This document shows positions 23,020-34,506 of a stretch of DNA of 64,000 bases, one piece after another. The position numbers and the translations under genes were made by a program. The first letter of the stretch is position 1. Every line of letters begins with the position of its first letter. Under the pieces are notes generated by a model that saw only the letters and a program-made list of their open reading frames with translations, was not told where the DNA came from and did no database searches. This DNA comes from Humulus lupulus (taxonomy: Eukaryota > Streptophyta > Magnoliopsida > Rosales > Cannabaceae), in the NCBI RefSeq assembly GCF_963169125.1, contig NC_084795.1, forward strand, positions 255,993,042 through 256,057,041, written 5' to 3'.

Positions 23020-25273
23020 ATGGCTCTCGAGAATATCAGCATGGCCTCCAAAAAGCCAGGTACATTAAAAGAGCCTGCTAGAGTAGAAGGTCCGGGACCT
23101 CAGAACCCTGAGACTGAGCCCAGGGTCTTTCTCGAGGAGACAACTCCAGAGGTCGAACAACTCCAGAAGTCCATGGGGGCTTTCTAGGAGGAGATGATGC
23201 AATTTAACGCCCGACAGGAGTCTTTCGCTGAAGAGATGGCCAGGCAGAAAGCTACATTAGAGCAGCAAAGGCACGATATGGAGGCCAGAAGCGAAGAGAT
23301 CAGACAACGATAGGAGGAAGTCGAACGGAGACATCAGGAAGCAGCACTTGCTCTAGAAGCGACTACCAAATTGGCCCAAGCCAATGCTCAAGCCGCAGTG
23401 CGAGCAGCCACCCAAGGAGCAAGAAATAATAATGTTGGTCAGAGGACCACTGACAGAGCCAATTCTCGGGGACCGGACAGAAGCAAGAGTAACCCCCCTG
23501 GTCGAGAAGATGATGGGGTCCGATCCGAAACTGTCTCGACGTAGAGGGAGAACTCTAGAACCCCCTCTAGGAGCCACCGATCAGAAACTTCTAGATCAGG
23601 GAGTCACCGGTCGGACAGTAAGAAGACTCCACCCAGGCATGATCAAACCAAAGCTCCTCGAGATAAAAAAACTCCTAGCTACAAAGATGGACATGGTCGA
23701 GATGAGGGGGACAGTCATCAGACCAACCGGTCAAGAGAAAAGGAAAAGGAAGGCACTGACGAGCAAGGAGGAAAAGACTGCCCAGGACGTACCGAAAAGC
23801 TGCCACTACATCCTCGCCAGTAGGGTAGTGGGAGAGAGGAGGTCCCGCGTAGTAAGCCCTCTAAAAAATCGAAAAGTACGGTGTTCGATCGGGTAGGAGA
23901 ACATGCTTCCCGGTAGGATCTAAGGGATGTTATCACCAACAAGAGGAGGACCGTCCCGGTCGAAGGGAAAAATCTGAACCGCCCTGCTAGTCAAGTAAAA
24001 ATACTTGACGACACTGCACCAGATGGTAATGCCTGACCAGGCGGTCAAGACATTGGAACCCCGTCGGTTGCACCAGCCATCCAAGCCCAGCTTGACGCGC
24101 TAACAGCTGCAGTGCAAGGTTTGTCAAAATGACCTTTCGGAATGGATGCGGTAGGCCACCAGAGTGGCAGTCCATTTTATGCTCGGATTAGAGCAGCCCA
24201 GCCACCAGCAAAGTATAAAGCACCAGTGTTGCCAATATATACAGAAAAGGCAAATCCCATTAGACATGTTAGGAAATTTGAAGACCAAATGGAGCTGCTC
24301 GGAGTAAGTGACGATTACCAGTGTAGGGTCTTTCCGACTACATTATCCAATACTGCCCAAGAATGGTATTGGAAATTCAAGCCAAATTCCATTACCTCTT
24401 AGGAAACTTTCAGGAAGGAATTTTGTAGGCAATTCAGTGCTGCTCGGACCCCTCCAGTTTATGCCAATCACTTGGCTAATATCAAACAAGGAAAGGATGA
24501 GTCTTTAAAGAATTATATATAGAGATTCATGAGAGAAGCCAATAGAGCAATTGTTGTAGGAGATGAGGGGAAGATGGTTGCCATATCCTCTGGAATCACT
24601 TATCGGAGCCCTTTGTGGGATAGTATACATAGAAATCCAATTTCAACACTTCAACAATTTCTTGACCGAGCGGACAAGTATATGAAATTGGATGATGCAA
24701 TCGAGAAAGAGGAGAATGGCATAAATAATCCGGGCGGATTGACTGACCCTCCTAAGAATGGTGGAAACAGTCAGAATGGTGGAAAGAAGAGTGGGAATAA
24801 TGGGTTTGACCACCATGAAGAAAAAAAGGCTAAGTCGAGTTCAAACGAAAAGTCAACCAAGTATGAGACTCAGTTCACTAATTACACCACTCTCTCGACT
24901 AGCCGAGCAGAAATATATCTTGCTAGTCATGAAGAGGTTCCCTACAAGAGACCTCCACCCATCAGGAAAGAGATGAGTAAGAGAGACATGAATAAGTTTT
25001 GTCATTTTCATGGAGATTATGGTCATGACACGAATGAATGCAATCACCTCAAGGGCAAGATATAATTTCTTCTCTGGTCGGGCAAGTTGAAAAAGTACCA
25101 GGCGGAGACACCCCAAGGAGAAGGAGGCAGCAACAATTCTGGGTTCAAACGGCGGAGATCTCCACCCTTGCAACCCGGGCCTGTGGACTTTACCTTAGAC
25201 ACTATATGTGGAGGTCCACACTACTTGGCTGAGGATAATAACAAAGCAAGGGAGAGGTATGCCCAGATACTTT
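23020..25273 (+). pseudogene. Tat-lineage gag, many stops
   Basis: An ATG at 23020 begins a glutamate/glutamine-rich coiled-coil stretch (to about 23420), followed by an Arg/Ser-rich stretch to about 23900. The capsid-like domain lies at 24142-25065: FEDQMELLGVSDDYQCRVFP, then WYWKFKPNSITS, and LANIKQGKDESLKNYI. A zinc-knuckle-like CHFHGDYGHDTNEC lies near 25000-25040. In-frame stops occur near 23187, 23311, 24400, 24520 and 25063, plus frame changes. The protein would coat the genomic RNA; it cannot be made intact. Confidence 0.85.
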
Positions 25274-25291
25274 GACATGAGCTGGAGTGCT

Positions 25292-25366
25292 AGGATCAAA
25301 TTGGGTGAACGGAGCTTGCTCAGGAACCACTGGAATGGCGAGCATCTGAGGATATATTATCACTAA
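25292..25366 (+). pseudogene. Last 24 codons of pol, left by an internal deletion
   Basis: The frame ends HWNGEHLRIYYH-stop, equivalent to the integrase C-terminus at 35750-35791 (WNGEHLHLYYQ) and to the end of the inner Tat pol near 42970 (WNGEHLRPYYE). It follows gag within 20 bp. Protease, RT, RNase H and most of integrase are therefore missing from this unit. Confidence 0.85.
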
Positions 25367-25609
25367 ATACTGCTTTCAGAGTGGAAGTTTAATTTCAAGT
25401 TGTTTAACTTGTTATTTAAATTTGGTTTATGAGCTGGTTATTTGCTGACCAATCATCTACTTTTGAACAATTTTTGTTGTTAAAGACTCATTATTAGACA
25501 CGTTTTGTCCTTTTTTTTACGAGTAATAAAATAGACTTCGCACAGCGTGGTCGATTCTTGCTACAAATGTGCATGTGTGTTAATTATTCGGACAGTGTTC
25601 AACTGGTCG
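25367..25609 (+). other. 3' untranslated region of the gag-bearing Tat unit, first part
   Basis: Non-coding and AT-rich, comparable to 35792-35940 behind the other pol copy. The last five bases, GGTCG, are the left TSD of the Cassandra insertion. Confidence 0.5.
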
Positions 25610-26156
25610 TGTGACGCCCTACGTCACTATGGCTGCTTTCTGGAATGACGACTGGCCCTACAAACCAAGACAAGTCTTTCCAGCATGCAGCCATAGTGCG
25701 TAGGGCGTCACATAATGGTATCAGAGCCTTGACCCAGCTGGAAGTGTGGCCTACAGGGACGTCGGGCCCGTAAAGGGGGGTGATTGTGACAGTTAGAATC
25801 CCGTGATCCGTAAGGGGAAAGATCGAGTAAGCTGTGCAATCCCACACCACCTGGGGAAGGTCAAGTGTGATGATTCTAAGACTGTGTAGGTATGGGACTA
25901 CACAGTTGAAGAGGGCTTAAATGGACTGATGGGTACTACCTATATCAACAAGATGCATCTTCTTTTTGGTAGCCCATCACTTGAGAACTCCATGGTTAAG
26001 CATGCTTGGCCTGGAGTAATCTAGGGATGGGTGACCTCCTGGGAAGTTTTCCCAGGAAGTGTGCGAATGAGGACAAAGCACGCTGGAAAGACTTGTCTTG
26101 GTTTGTAGGGCCAGTCGTCATTCCAGAAAGCAGCCATAGTGATGTGGGGCGTCACA
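25610..26156 (+). mobile_element. Cassandra TRIM retrotransposon with 5S rRNA-like LTR
   Basis: A small non-coding LTR element. Its 3' LTR (25785-26156, 372 bp) contains a 5S rRNA-like segment. Between the LTRs lie a near-perfect initiator-Met primer-binding site (TGGTATCAGAGCC, 25716-25728) and a polypurine tract (AAAGGGGGGTGAT, 25772-25784). The flanks GGTCG (25605-25609) and GGTTG (26157-26161) are a TSD with one mismatch. The 5' LTR is only 103 bp. Its first 76 bases are the reverse complement of the LTR's 3' end, followed by the normal last 24 bases, so it is a fold-back. It encodes no protein and depends on other elements to move. Confidence 0.9.
25931..26058 (+). ncRNA. 5S rRNA-derived segment of Cassandra
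   Basis: It carries GAACTCCATGGTTAAGC, GCTTGGCCTGGAGTA and GGGATGGGTGACCTCCTGGG, matching the middle and 3' half of plant 5S rRNA, including the internal control region read by RNA polymerase III. The 5' third is diverged. It is part of the LTR, not a genuine 5S gene. Confidence 0.85.
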
Positions 26157-26161
26157 GGTTG

Positions 26162-27360
26162 GTACGTTCAAGCAGTGTTCAACTGCTTAAATGTTTTACA
26201 TATATTTTATGTGTTTCACGAGTAATTAACTGCTCGAACAGATTCGGTCAAGTAGCAAGTGACCAAGGATCTTTCAACCCTCGATCACTTGGGGGGCACA
26301 TGGGGTATACTGGTATATAATTTAACATAGGCAATAAGAGCACGAGTTAAGATATCTGTTTTTAGGCTGACTTGTAAATTTTCGAAGTAAAAAAAGGTCA
26401 TTAAGCTAACTTGTTGGACAAAGCTTAAGAAACTTGGAATTTTTAAAATTTCAAGTTAGAAGTAGATATTCGTGTGACAATAAACATTATGCTCATAAAA
26501 TATTAGAGCAATAAGAGTGTGAGAAAGTATACTTAGTATGGACTTATGAAATGTCTAGAATTTCTAAGTTAGAAAACTAAGTACTCATGCGAAAATATAA
26601 GACATACATCAGAATGACTTTACTATTCACAAAAAAACTTATAATGTTTTAAGTCTAAAAAGACTTAGAATGTTTCAAGTTAGCAAAGAAAATTAGAGTA
26701 TAAATGCCAACAGCTCGGCGTTACGAGAAAAATATCAAATCTCCTAAGCATCAGTTGTTTTCACAAAAGTATAAGAAAAAAGAGTACACTACTAGCCAGA
26801 TACAAAGTTCAGTTAGTCAGGTGTAAAGTTTTCCTAGTCGGGAGAACAGATACAACTTCCCTGGTCGCCTGAGCATGTTTCACTGGTTGAGTAGGAAACT
26901 CTGTTGATGGATAGGAAGCTCTCAGGTCGGCTAAAAGTGTCTACTGGTCGGGTAAACTAGTCCCCGACTAGTTAACACCATCGTCAACATCTAGGACCTT
27001 CTCTGGTCAGAGTGATAGAGCAGGAGAGGTAGGCACATCAATCTTTGCTTGGGCTTCCACCAATTGATCATTCAAGACCTTGACCAGCTCCTTATAGTCT
27101 ACTGCTCGGTGTTGAGCATGACTAACAATGATGAGTCCCTAGAGTGAACCAAACAAACATGAACAAATGAATGCAAAGAAAAAATATTTACTACCCAATA
27201 AAATATTTTCTCTGAGTAGTAAAAATATTTTACTGCCCAGATAAAAATGTTTACTACCCAAATAAAAATGTATGAGAGCAACAATAATAATCAGAAGCTT
27301 TTGTGCCTAAAATGCATGAACCATTTATTTTTTACAAGCCCGAAGACTTGAGAGCATTCA
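26162..27360 (+). other. 3' untranslated region of the gag-bearing Tat unit, second part
   Basis: Non-coding. The word GATCACTTGGGGGGCA near 26284 and the following 'gcaataagagcacga' segment recur at 51685-51745 in the second unit, confirming family membership. TGGTCGG-type words repeat irregularly between 26820 and 27010. Confidence 0.6.
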
Positions 27361-27364
27361 GAAT

Positions 27365-27860
27365 CGAGAGCCGAGCGGTTAGGCTCTGGCGTCCGAGTGA
27401 TTGTACCCTGGCATCCGAGCAGATGGTGGTGCATCCAATCGGGTAGCGTGCATGTCCGAGCGGGAGAGGTTGCATCCTAGCAGTGGGCGTGAGTGTCCGA
27501 GCGGATGGAGGAGCATCCGAGCTGCCATGCGCACGTGTCCGAGTGATTGTACCCTGGCATCCGAGCAGAAGGTGGTGCTCCGATCATGTAGCGTGCGCGT
27601 CCGAGCGGGATGAGGTTGCGTCTGGGCGGTGGGCGTAAGTGTCCGAGCGGATGGAGGAGCATCAAAGCGGCTGGCATGTGTGTCCGAGCAGCCTGGGGTC
27701 TGTGTCCGAGCAGTCATGCGCGCGTTCGAGCGGATGGTGGCAGGCGTGTCCGAGCGGATTGGGCGTGTCCGAGTGGCTTAGGCGCGCATCCGAGCAGATT
27801 GGTGGCGAGCGTCTGAGCAGCTTGGGGCATGTCCGAATGTCTGAGCGGTTAGATGAAAAT
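27365..27860 (+). repeat. GC-rich tandem array built on TCCGAGCGG
   Basis: TCCGAGCG-like words occur about every 25-35 bp. A longer unit is repeated with a 146-bp period (GAGTGATTGTACCCTGGCAT at 27395 and again at 27541). Overlapping open frames on both strands come from the lack of AT in this array and are not genes. It lies in the 3' region of a Tat element, a known birthplace of tandem repeats. Confidence 0.8.
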
Positions 27861-28304
27861 GGTCGATTGGCCATACGCATATTTTCCAACAAACCATTTC
27901 CGAGGAGCTAGGCCTATCCTATTAGTCACGTATGCATTCAAGGGCAAAAAAATAATGACAAATCAGTTATAAGGTTCGAAAAGATAATAAATCTCAAGGG
28001 CATGGGGCACAAACATGTTTTCTTACTCATGTGATACTACAACAAGATCAAACAAGTTGAATTTCAAGGGTTTAATAAGCTTCAAGATAACATCAATGAT
28101 CATCCTATACCCATGAACCCGAAGGAGCAATGGAAATGGGAAATTGATAACTACCATTTTCATGAAAGGAAAAGTTCAATCGTGGGTTTACTACAAAAGT
28201 GAAAATTGTTGACCGGGTGGAAGCTTTTGGATGACCTCAAAAACATTTTGCTAGAGAAAAAGTTTATCATACGAGTAAATCATATAATAAACTTGGGGGG
28301 CAAA
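27861..28304 (+). other. Tat 3' region ending in polypurine tract
   Basis: Non-coding. The final ACTTGGGGGGCAAA (28291-28304) lies directly before the LTR start TGTTATCC. Confidence 0.7.
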
Positions 28305-29311
28305 TGTTATCCCCAAAATTTAAGTTCGATGACGTGGCAATCAGAAGTGACAAGTGGCAATGCATGGTCAGTAAATGACACATTAATAGTTAATAAATGT
28401 GTTGACCAAGGAGGTGCAAAGGTTGGAAGTTGACCTATGGAGTTGTGATATTACTGGTCAGGAAATGAATTTACCTGGTCAGAAAGTGATTTGACTGACC
28501 AGGTAAGGTTTTTGTCCGACCAGTAGAGTGTTTTGACCGACCAGAGATGTGTCATGCTAGACCAGAGATGTGTCATGTTAGACCAGAGGTGTGCTAGAGG
28601 AGTGCTTTGCCTATACCGACCAGAGGTGTGCTAGAAGGTGCTTGCCTGTGCCGACGGGTGAGTTGTCTTGGCCGACCAGTCACTTTGGGGATGGATTTGG
28701 TCGGTCCACGGATCAGAATCTCAGACGTTACCGTCTAGTAACTCTTCCGTAAAGCTTTAGTAACGACTTCAACTCGAATCATTTGCAGCTGCCGCGAGAA
28801 TCTCTCAGATATCCCGGAATAATAGCTATATTATTGTAATTTGAATTTATTTATATTTTAGTTAATTAAAGTTGGTTGGAAGAACCAAGGACCCAGTCAA
28901 AGGGATATTTTTGATGTACGATCCATGAGCCTATAAATAAATGGCTCATGGCATCATTTAAGGGGATATGGTCTTTTGAAAGAAAAAATAGCTCTCTGGT
29001 TTGGAGAACTTGGGACTGTTACTTGGGGCATTCTTGGGGCATTTTCCGAGAGAGTTTAGAGAGAGAAAGCTTTTATTCTCTAGAGAGAGAAACTCTATAT
29101 TTTTCTACTTACACTTAAGAAACTCAGTTGACTCAAGTTCATCTGATCTTAAGTGTAGGATATATATATATATATCACAACTCCAAGTGGATTAGGCTAT
29201 TACCAATAAATTGGGGCTGAACCACTATAAAATTATGGGTGTCGTATTTTCTATTCAAGGCTTATTGTCATTTTGACGTCTACTCGTTGTTGGCCAAAAT
29301 CGTGGTCAACA
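28305..29311 (+). mobile_element. Tat-lineage LTR 2, shared by two units
   Basis: 1007 bp, nearly identical to 21899-22962 over its length. It follows a polypurine tract, as a 3' LTR should, and is itself followed by a primer-binding site, as a 5' LTR should be. A (TA)n run near 29160 is longer than in LTR 1. Confidence 0.9.
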
Positions 29312-29521
29312 ATTTTGGTGCTTTCATTGAGAGCCTGAATAGAAGAGATACACTGCTATCCTACCAATATGGCTCCCAAGAATATCATCATGGCCTCCAA
29401 AAAGCCAAGTATATCAACATTTTTGGTGCTTTCATTGAGAGCCTGAATAGAAGAGATACACTGCTATCCTACCAATATGGCTCCCAAGAATACCAGCATG
29501 GCCTCCATAAAGCCAGGTAGT
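29306..29521 (+). repeat. 108-bp tandem duplication of primer site and gag start
   Basis: The LTR tail, primer-binding site and first gag codons occur twice head to tail (TTTGGTGCTTTC at 29314 and 29422). The unit is a multiple of three, so the overlapping frame reads through both copies. Confidence 0.85.
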
Positions 29522-31072
29522 GATTGAGAGACCCCTCCTGATGGCATTACATGCAACACTGTCTATCTGGCATTTGTCTTTGAAGTTCCCCACAAGCGCA
29601 GGGAAAGGATGCATATAGGGTAACCAAAGGGAGGCATGTGAATGCTATAACGCATCGGTGGTCAAAGCAAAGAAAGGACTATGCGTAAACAACATGGTGA
29701 TGACCTGTTGCGAAGGGAATGAAGGAACCCATGAGGTTGTCAACATGGAAGTTGACGTTGAAGGAAACACTCTACTGGAGTCAGGGGCTCCTTTTGATGA
29801 AGATTTGTTATTGTAACAAGTTTCCCAAAGCAAGGGAAATGACATCGATCCTCACTTTGGGGATGACGTCATGGGGGTAGGACTAGTCAAAGATCTTGAC
29901 GAAGTCCTACTAGATGAGGAGCACCCGACTAGAGTATTCAAAGTCGGGAAGAAGCTAAAGGTTAAAATTAAGGCACGATTGGTAGAATTTTTGAAGAAGC
30001 ACCAGGACGTCTTTGCCTAGTCACATAAGGACATGGTTGGAATTTCTTCGTTCGTGATAAGCCATGTCCTCAATGTAGAAAAATACTACCCACCGGTGCA
30101 ACAAAAGAGGAGACTACTTGACAAAGACCGATCTCAAGCCATGTAGGAGGAGGTCGAGCAGCTCAAGGAAAACAATTTTATAAGGGAGGCCTACTACCCA
30201 AACTGGGTATCAAACCCTGTGTTGGTCCCAAAACCAAACGAGAAGTGGAGGACATGCGTGGACTTCACAGATCTGAAGAAGGCCTGCCCCAAAGACTGCT
30301 TCCACTACCCAGAATAGACCAACTGGTCGATGCAACTGCAGGTCATGAAATTCACTCATTCATGGATGCATATTCTGGGTATAATCAGATAAGTATGCAC
30401 CCTCCCGACGAGGAACATACCAGCTTCCGGACAGACAAGAGATTGTACTGTTATAAGGTAATGCCATTCGGCTTGAAGAACGCAGGAGCCACCTACCAGT
30501 TTTTAGTGAATGACATGTTCCAAGACTTAATCAGCAAAATATGGAGGCATATGTTGATCAAGTCCAAAGAATCTGAAGGGAATGTTCAAGACTTGGAGGA
30601 ATGCTTTGAAATACTTAGAAAGTATCGCATGATGTTAAATCCTCTCAAGTGCTCATTTGTAGTTGGTTCTGGTAAGTTTCTCGGATACACAGTCAATTCA
30701 TGTGGAATCAAGGCTAACCACGAGAAGATCAAAGCATTGATCGACATGAAGTCACCTACCACAATCAAAAAAGTGCAAAGCTTAACATGGAGAGTAGCTA
30801 CCCTCAGTAGGTTCATATCGAACTCTACACACAAGTGTGTCCCCTTCTTTAACTTACTGAGAGGCAGCAAGACGATATAATGGACAGAGGAATGCAAGTC
30901 AGCTTTCCAAGCCTAGAAGGAGCATCTCGCTCTACCTCCTGTCCTTGCAAAGCCAATAGATGGTGAAGTGCTATTCATCTATTTGGCAATCACCGAGCAT
31001 GCAATCAACGCTGCTTTGGTGAAAGAAGAGAACATGGTACAACATCTTATGTACTATATCAGTAAAATGCTA
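29522..31072 (+). pseudogene. Tat pol, protease end to RT and first RNase H
   Basis: After the gag start only about 90 bp separate the leader from the protease/RT linker (NQREACECYN near 29615); gag and protease are deleted. RT begins near 30100 (EEVEQLKENNFIREAYYPNWV, VPKPNEKWRTCVDF), with stops near 29816, 30018, 30145 and 30316 and a frame change at 30245. The palm has DAYSGYNQISMHP and MPFGLKNAGATYQ. The catalytic YVDD block is destroyed near 30540-30565. RNase H starts (EHAINAALVKEE) and is cut by a solo LTR at 31078. Confidence 0.85.
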
Positions 31073-31077
31073 GTATG

Positions 31078-33753
31078 TGTAATACCCTGAATTTCCTAAT
31101 AAGGGTTAGGACCTTGATTAGGAGGCCGGGAGGGCCATAATTGAATTATGATGCTATTTAATGATCATATACATGTTATGTGAATTATATTATTATATGA
31201 TGATAAATACGTGCATATGGGAGTATTTATAATTATAAGGGCATTTTGGTAATTTGACCGCTGTGGGCGTAATTGTGTATTTTCGGTGCATGTTTGTGAT
31301 TAATTAATATAGCCACATTGCAAGGTGGATTGGTTCGAGCTAGTCGGCATGAGACGATCATGGAATGCAAGTGCTCGGTCTAGTCATAACGGGTTTAAGT
31401 CCAGGGCTCGGGGTGAGTTTCGAGGTGAATTTAATGATTAGAGCGTTACCAGGAATTATAGGGTAACGGGATATGAATTATTGGTGTTTGATAATTTTGA
31501 GATTAGCGGGAATTGGAGAGCGTTAATTATAATTAACGGTATAGGTTGAAAAGGACAATTTTGCCCTTGGGAAGGCTTTAGAAACTTTTAATGACCTAGG
31601 GGAATTTAGGTCATTTGGTTTGGATTTATATTGACTTTGAAGGCTGTAGAAAATACAGAGCCCTTATATCCTTCTCACCCATGCATCATCTCCTCTTCTT
31701 ACCCTTGGAGGGTTTTGGTCCCAAATTGAAGAAACAAGCTACGGAATCAAAGCTTGGGGATTATAGACTTAGTTCAGCCATTGGGAAGGATTCAAACCAG
31801 CTTAAGGTAAGGAATTGAACCTGAATTTTGAGCCATACCCTGTTTTTCTTTTAATTTTCAGCTTATGATTGTGTTGAGGATAGTTTGGATTAATGGAAGT
31901 TTTGATTGATGTTCAACTTGGTTTTTGATGATGGTTTGATATAAATGATGTTTAGGGGTTGGTTTGAGTGTTTGGATGAGGTTTGGGACTGGTTTGAAGG
32001 TTTGGTTTCAAGGAAAAACGTAGGGGAAGAAAGCTGGTGGATTGCTGGTTTGTGTAAAGGGTCGCAGCATGGCTATGGTGAGCCGCGGCCTATGTTGGTT
32101 TCTGGGGTGGAAATGCCTCTGTCAGAGAGGTGAGCCGTGGCATGGCTGTGGTGAGCCACGGCCCATAGAGGAATTTTTGGCCAGAAATGGGTTTTTGACT
32201 TGGGGATGCCAGCCTTAGGCCTCGGGGTCGATCCTACTACTCGGTTTAGTTTGGATTGTTGTCCCGGAGGCTAGATTTTGGTTTGGTAACCTATCTTGAT
32301 CATTTTATTGATGGTGTTCCATATTTGGTTATGATTAGGTGACCGCTAAAGGACTAAAAGTTGATTGTTCTCAAGGGTCGCTCTTTTAATCATTCTAGCT
32401 TGAATCTGAGGTAAGAAAATTGCACCCTGTGTATATGTGATATGCATGGCTATTCTTGGTGCATGTTGGTTGATTATTAAGTATGTCATGCAGGGCTATT
32501 ATTGGTGCATGTTGGATTGTTAAATATAATGCATATGATGCACGAGAAACATGTGATTAGGATATGCTTTATATACTGAGTATGATATCGTTCAGAGCTT
32601 GAGCCTCTGTGTTCATGCATGGTCCTAATTGTACTTGTACTAGTTAAGTAAGCATGCTGAATACCTTGTATATGGATATTGGTCATGTGATATATGTTTG
32701 GTGGCATGGCTTACTTGTGTATGGCACTGACTTATTAGTCAGACTCGGCAACGGTGTTAGATCCATCTGTGAAGCTGTGATTTATTAGTCAAGTTCACAA
32801 TGAGTTGAACACTGGTCGTGTTTTACTGACCTAAGAGTCAGAAATGGCATAGCATTATGAACGCCGAGCCAAATGAAGATTAGATCTAATCGATATCAGC
32901 GTTGAATGACTCATATGGGGTATTAACGCTGGACCGACCCTAAGGTCGATGAACTTATAAGCGCTTGTTTGGTCTAAGACCAGTTATTCAGAGCCAGGGC
33001 ATATGGCCCCTGTGACTATTTGTCACATGGCTAGGGAACGCTGTTCCACAGTTATGACTCTAGAGTCAGGAGGAAGGTTATGTTGGTGACTAATCACCAA
33101 GCACCTATCCTGTTAAATCTAGTGAGATGCTCACTTATTGGTTAAGCCCTGGTGATCCTATCGTCACATGGCTAAAGGGTGTTGCTCCCATATTAGTGAC
33201 CTTTGTTATCTGTTAAGCCCTGGTGATCCTATCATCACATGGCTAAGGGTGCTGTCCCCATATTTGTGACTTTTGTGATAGTCACCTATTCGTTTGGACT
33301 GTTGGTCCTGAATAATTAATACAATCACTGTTGATATTATATCATGTTATATTGTGTTTTCTTGCTGGGCTTCGGCTCATGGGTGCTATGTGGTGTAGGT
33401 AAAGGCAAAAGAAAGTTGGACCATCCTTGAGTTGGAGAGCTTAGGTGATGATGTGTACATATGCAGCTGCTCATCCGCCACGGCCGAGGTTTAAAGGGGA
33501 ACTAGAGTTAAACCCTGTTTTGCCGCATAGAATGGCCTGTTGTAAATTCTTGTAATAAACTTTAAAATTATAATTTTGGGATCCCAGTATATATATTAAA
33601 CGTTCTAATGAAACCTTACATCTTAACCAAAAATTTTAATCCCTAAACCGCTAATCATATTTAGTTACACGATTTTGGCCAAATGACTCGATTAGCGAGT
33701 TTAGCACTGTTTGCAAGGCACACCGTAACGGTCCCTGGAGTTGGGGCATTACA
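31078..33753 (+). mobile_element. Solo Ty3 LTR, 2676 bp
   Basis: TGTAATACCC to GGCATTACA with perfect TSDs GTATG at 31073-31077 and 33754-33758, inside the RNase H region of the Tat pol. The sequence is homologous to the LTR at 1-1950 and, inverted, to the chromovirus LTRs. It has GAGCCGCGGCC/GAGCCACGGCC words (32085-32165), GAGGTAAGAAAATTGCACCC (32407) and a tandem duplication of a ~70-bp segment with GTTAAGCCCTGGTGATCC at 33142 and 33210. It has no internal genes. Confidence 0.92.
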
Positions 33754-33758
33754 GTATG

Positions 33759-34506
33759 TGCAGATTCTAGGTATCCCCCTCTTGAAAAGATAGCCTACTA
33801 TTTAGTAATCGCCTCTCAGAAGCTGCGTCCATACTTCCAAGCTCACTCGATTCGAGTCAAAAACCAATCAACTGCTACGACAGGTTCTTCAGAAGCTAGA
33901 GGCCTCAGGACGGTTACTCAAATGGGTGGTGGAGTTAGGACAGTTTGATATCACTTATCATCTGAGGAAGAAAATAAAAAGGACACGCGTTGGCCGACTT
34001 CATAGCCGAAGACACCAACCTTGAAGACCCTTCCTACCAATCGGAGAATGGAGATACTGAGAAGGAAGGAGAAACTTCGTATGGAAGCTATATGTTGATG
34101 GAGCATCCAATGAACACAACTTAGGCGCAGGAATCATACTGATCACTCCAGAGAATCATCGAATCCACTACGCTATCAGATTTGGATTCAACGCTTCAAA
34201 AAACGAGGCTGAGTACGAGGCATTGCTAGCAGGATTACACTTATCTCGAGATGTGTGTGAACAATCCCTGGAGATATTTAGTGATTCCTAACTAGTAGTG
34301 TACCAGGTGCCGGGGGAGTATCAAGCCAAGGGACTTAGGATGGTGCAATTCCTGAACAAGGTGAAGGACTTGTTGGCACAGTTCAAGAGATACTTGATTA
34401 CATAATTCCCGAGGGAGCAGAATGTCAATGCTGATGCCTTAGCCAAGATTGCCAGTGCCAAAGACGCAGACACCCTGAATGTCGTTCCCGTCAAATACTT
34501 GGCATA
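33759..34506 (+). pseudogene. Tat pol, end of first RNase H and second (archaeal-type) RNase H
   Basis: After the solo LTR the frame resumes with RYPPLEKIAYYLVIASQKLRPYFQAH. The second RNase H (about 34085-34500) shows YVDGASNEHNLGAGII, NEAEYEALLAGL and IFSDS, followed by a stop. Two RNase H domains in tandem are typical of the Tat lineage. Stops and frame changes are frequent, and none of it is translatable as one protein. Confidence 0.85.

Noticed and set aside
25931..26058. A functional 5S rRNA gene
   Set aside because: It is inside a Cassandra LTR with primer site, polypurine tract and TSD around it, and its 5' third is diverged.
27379..27911. Several overlapping open frames on both strands
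   Set aside because: All lie in the GC-rich tandem array, where stop codons are rare; compositions are repeat-like and match nothing.
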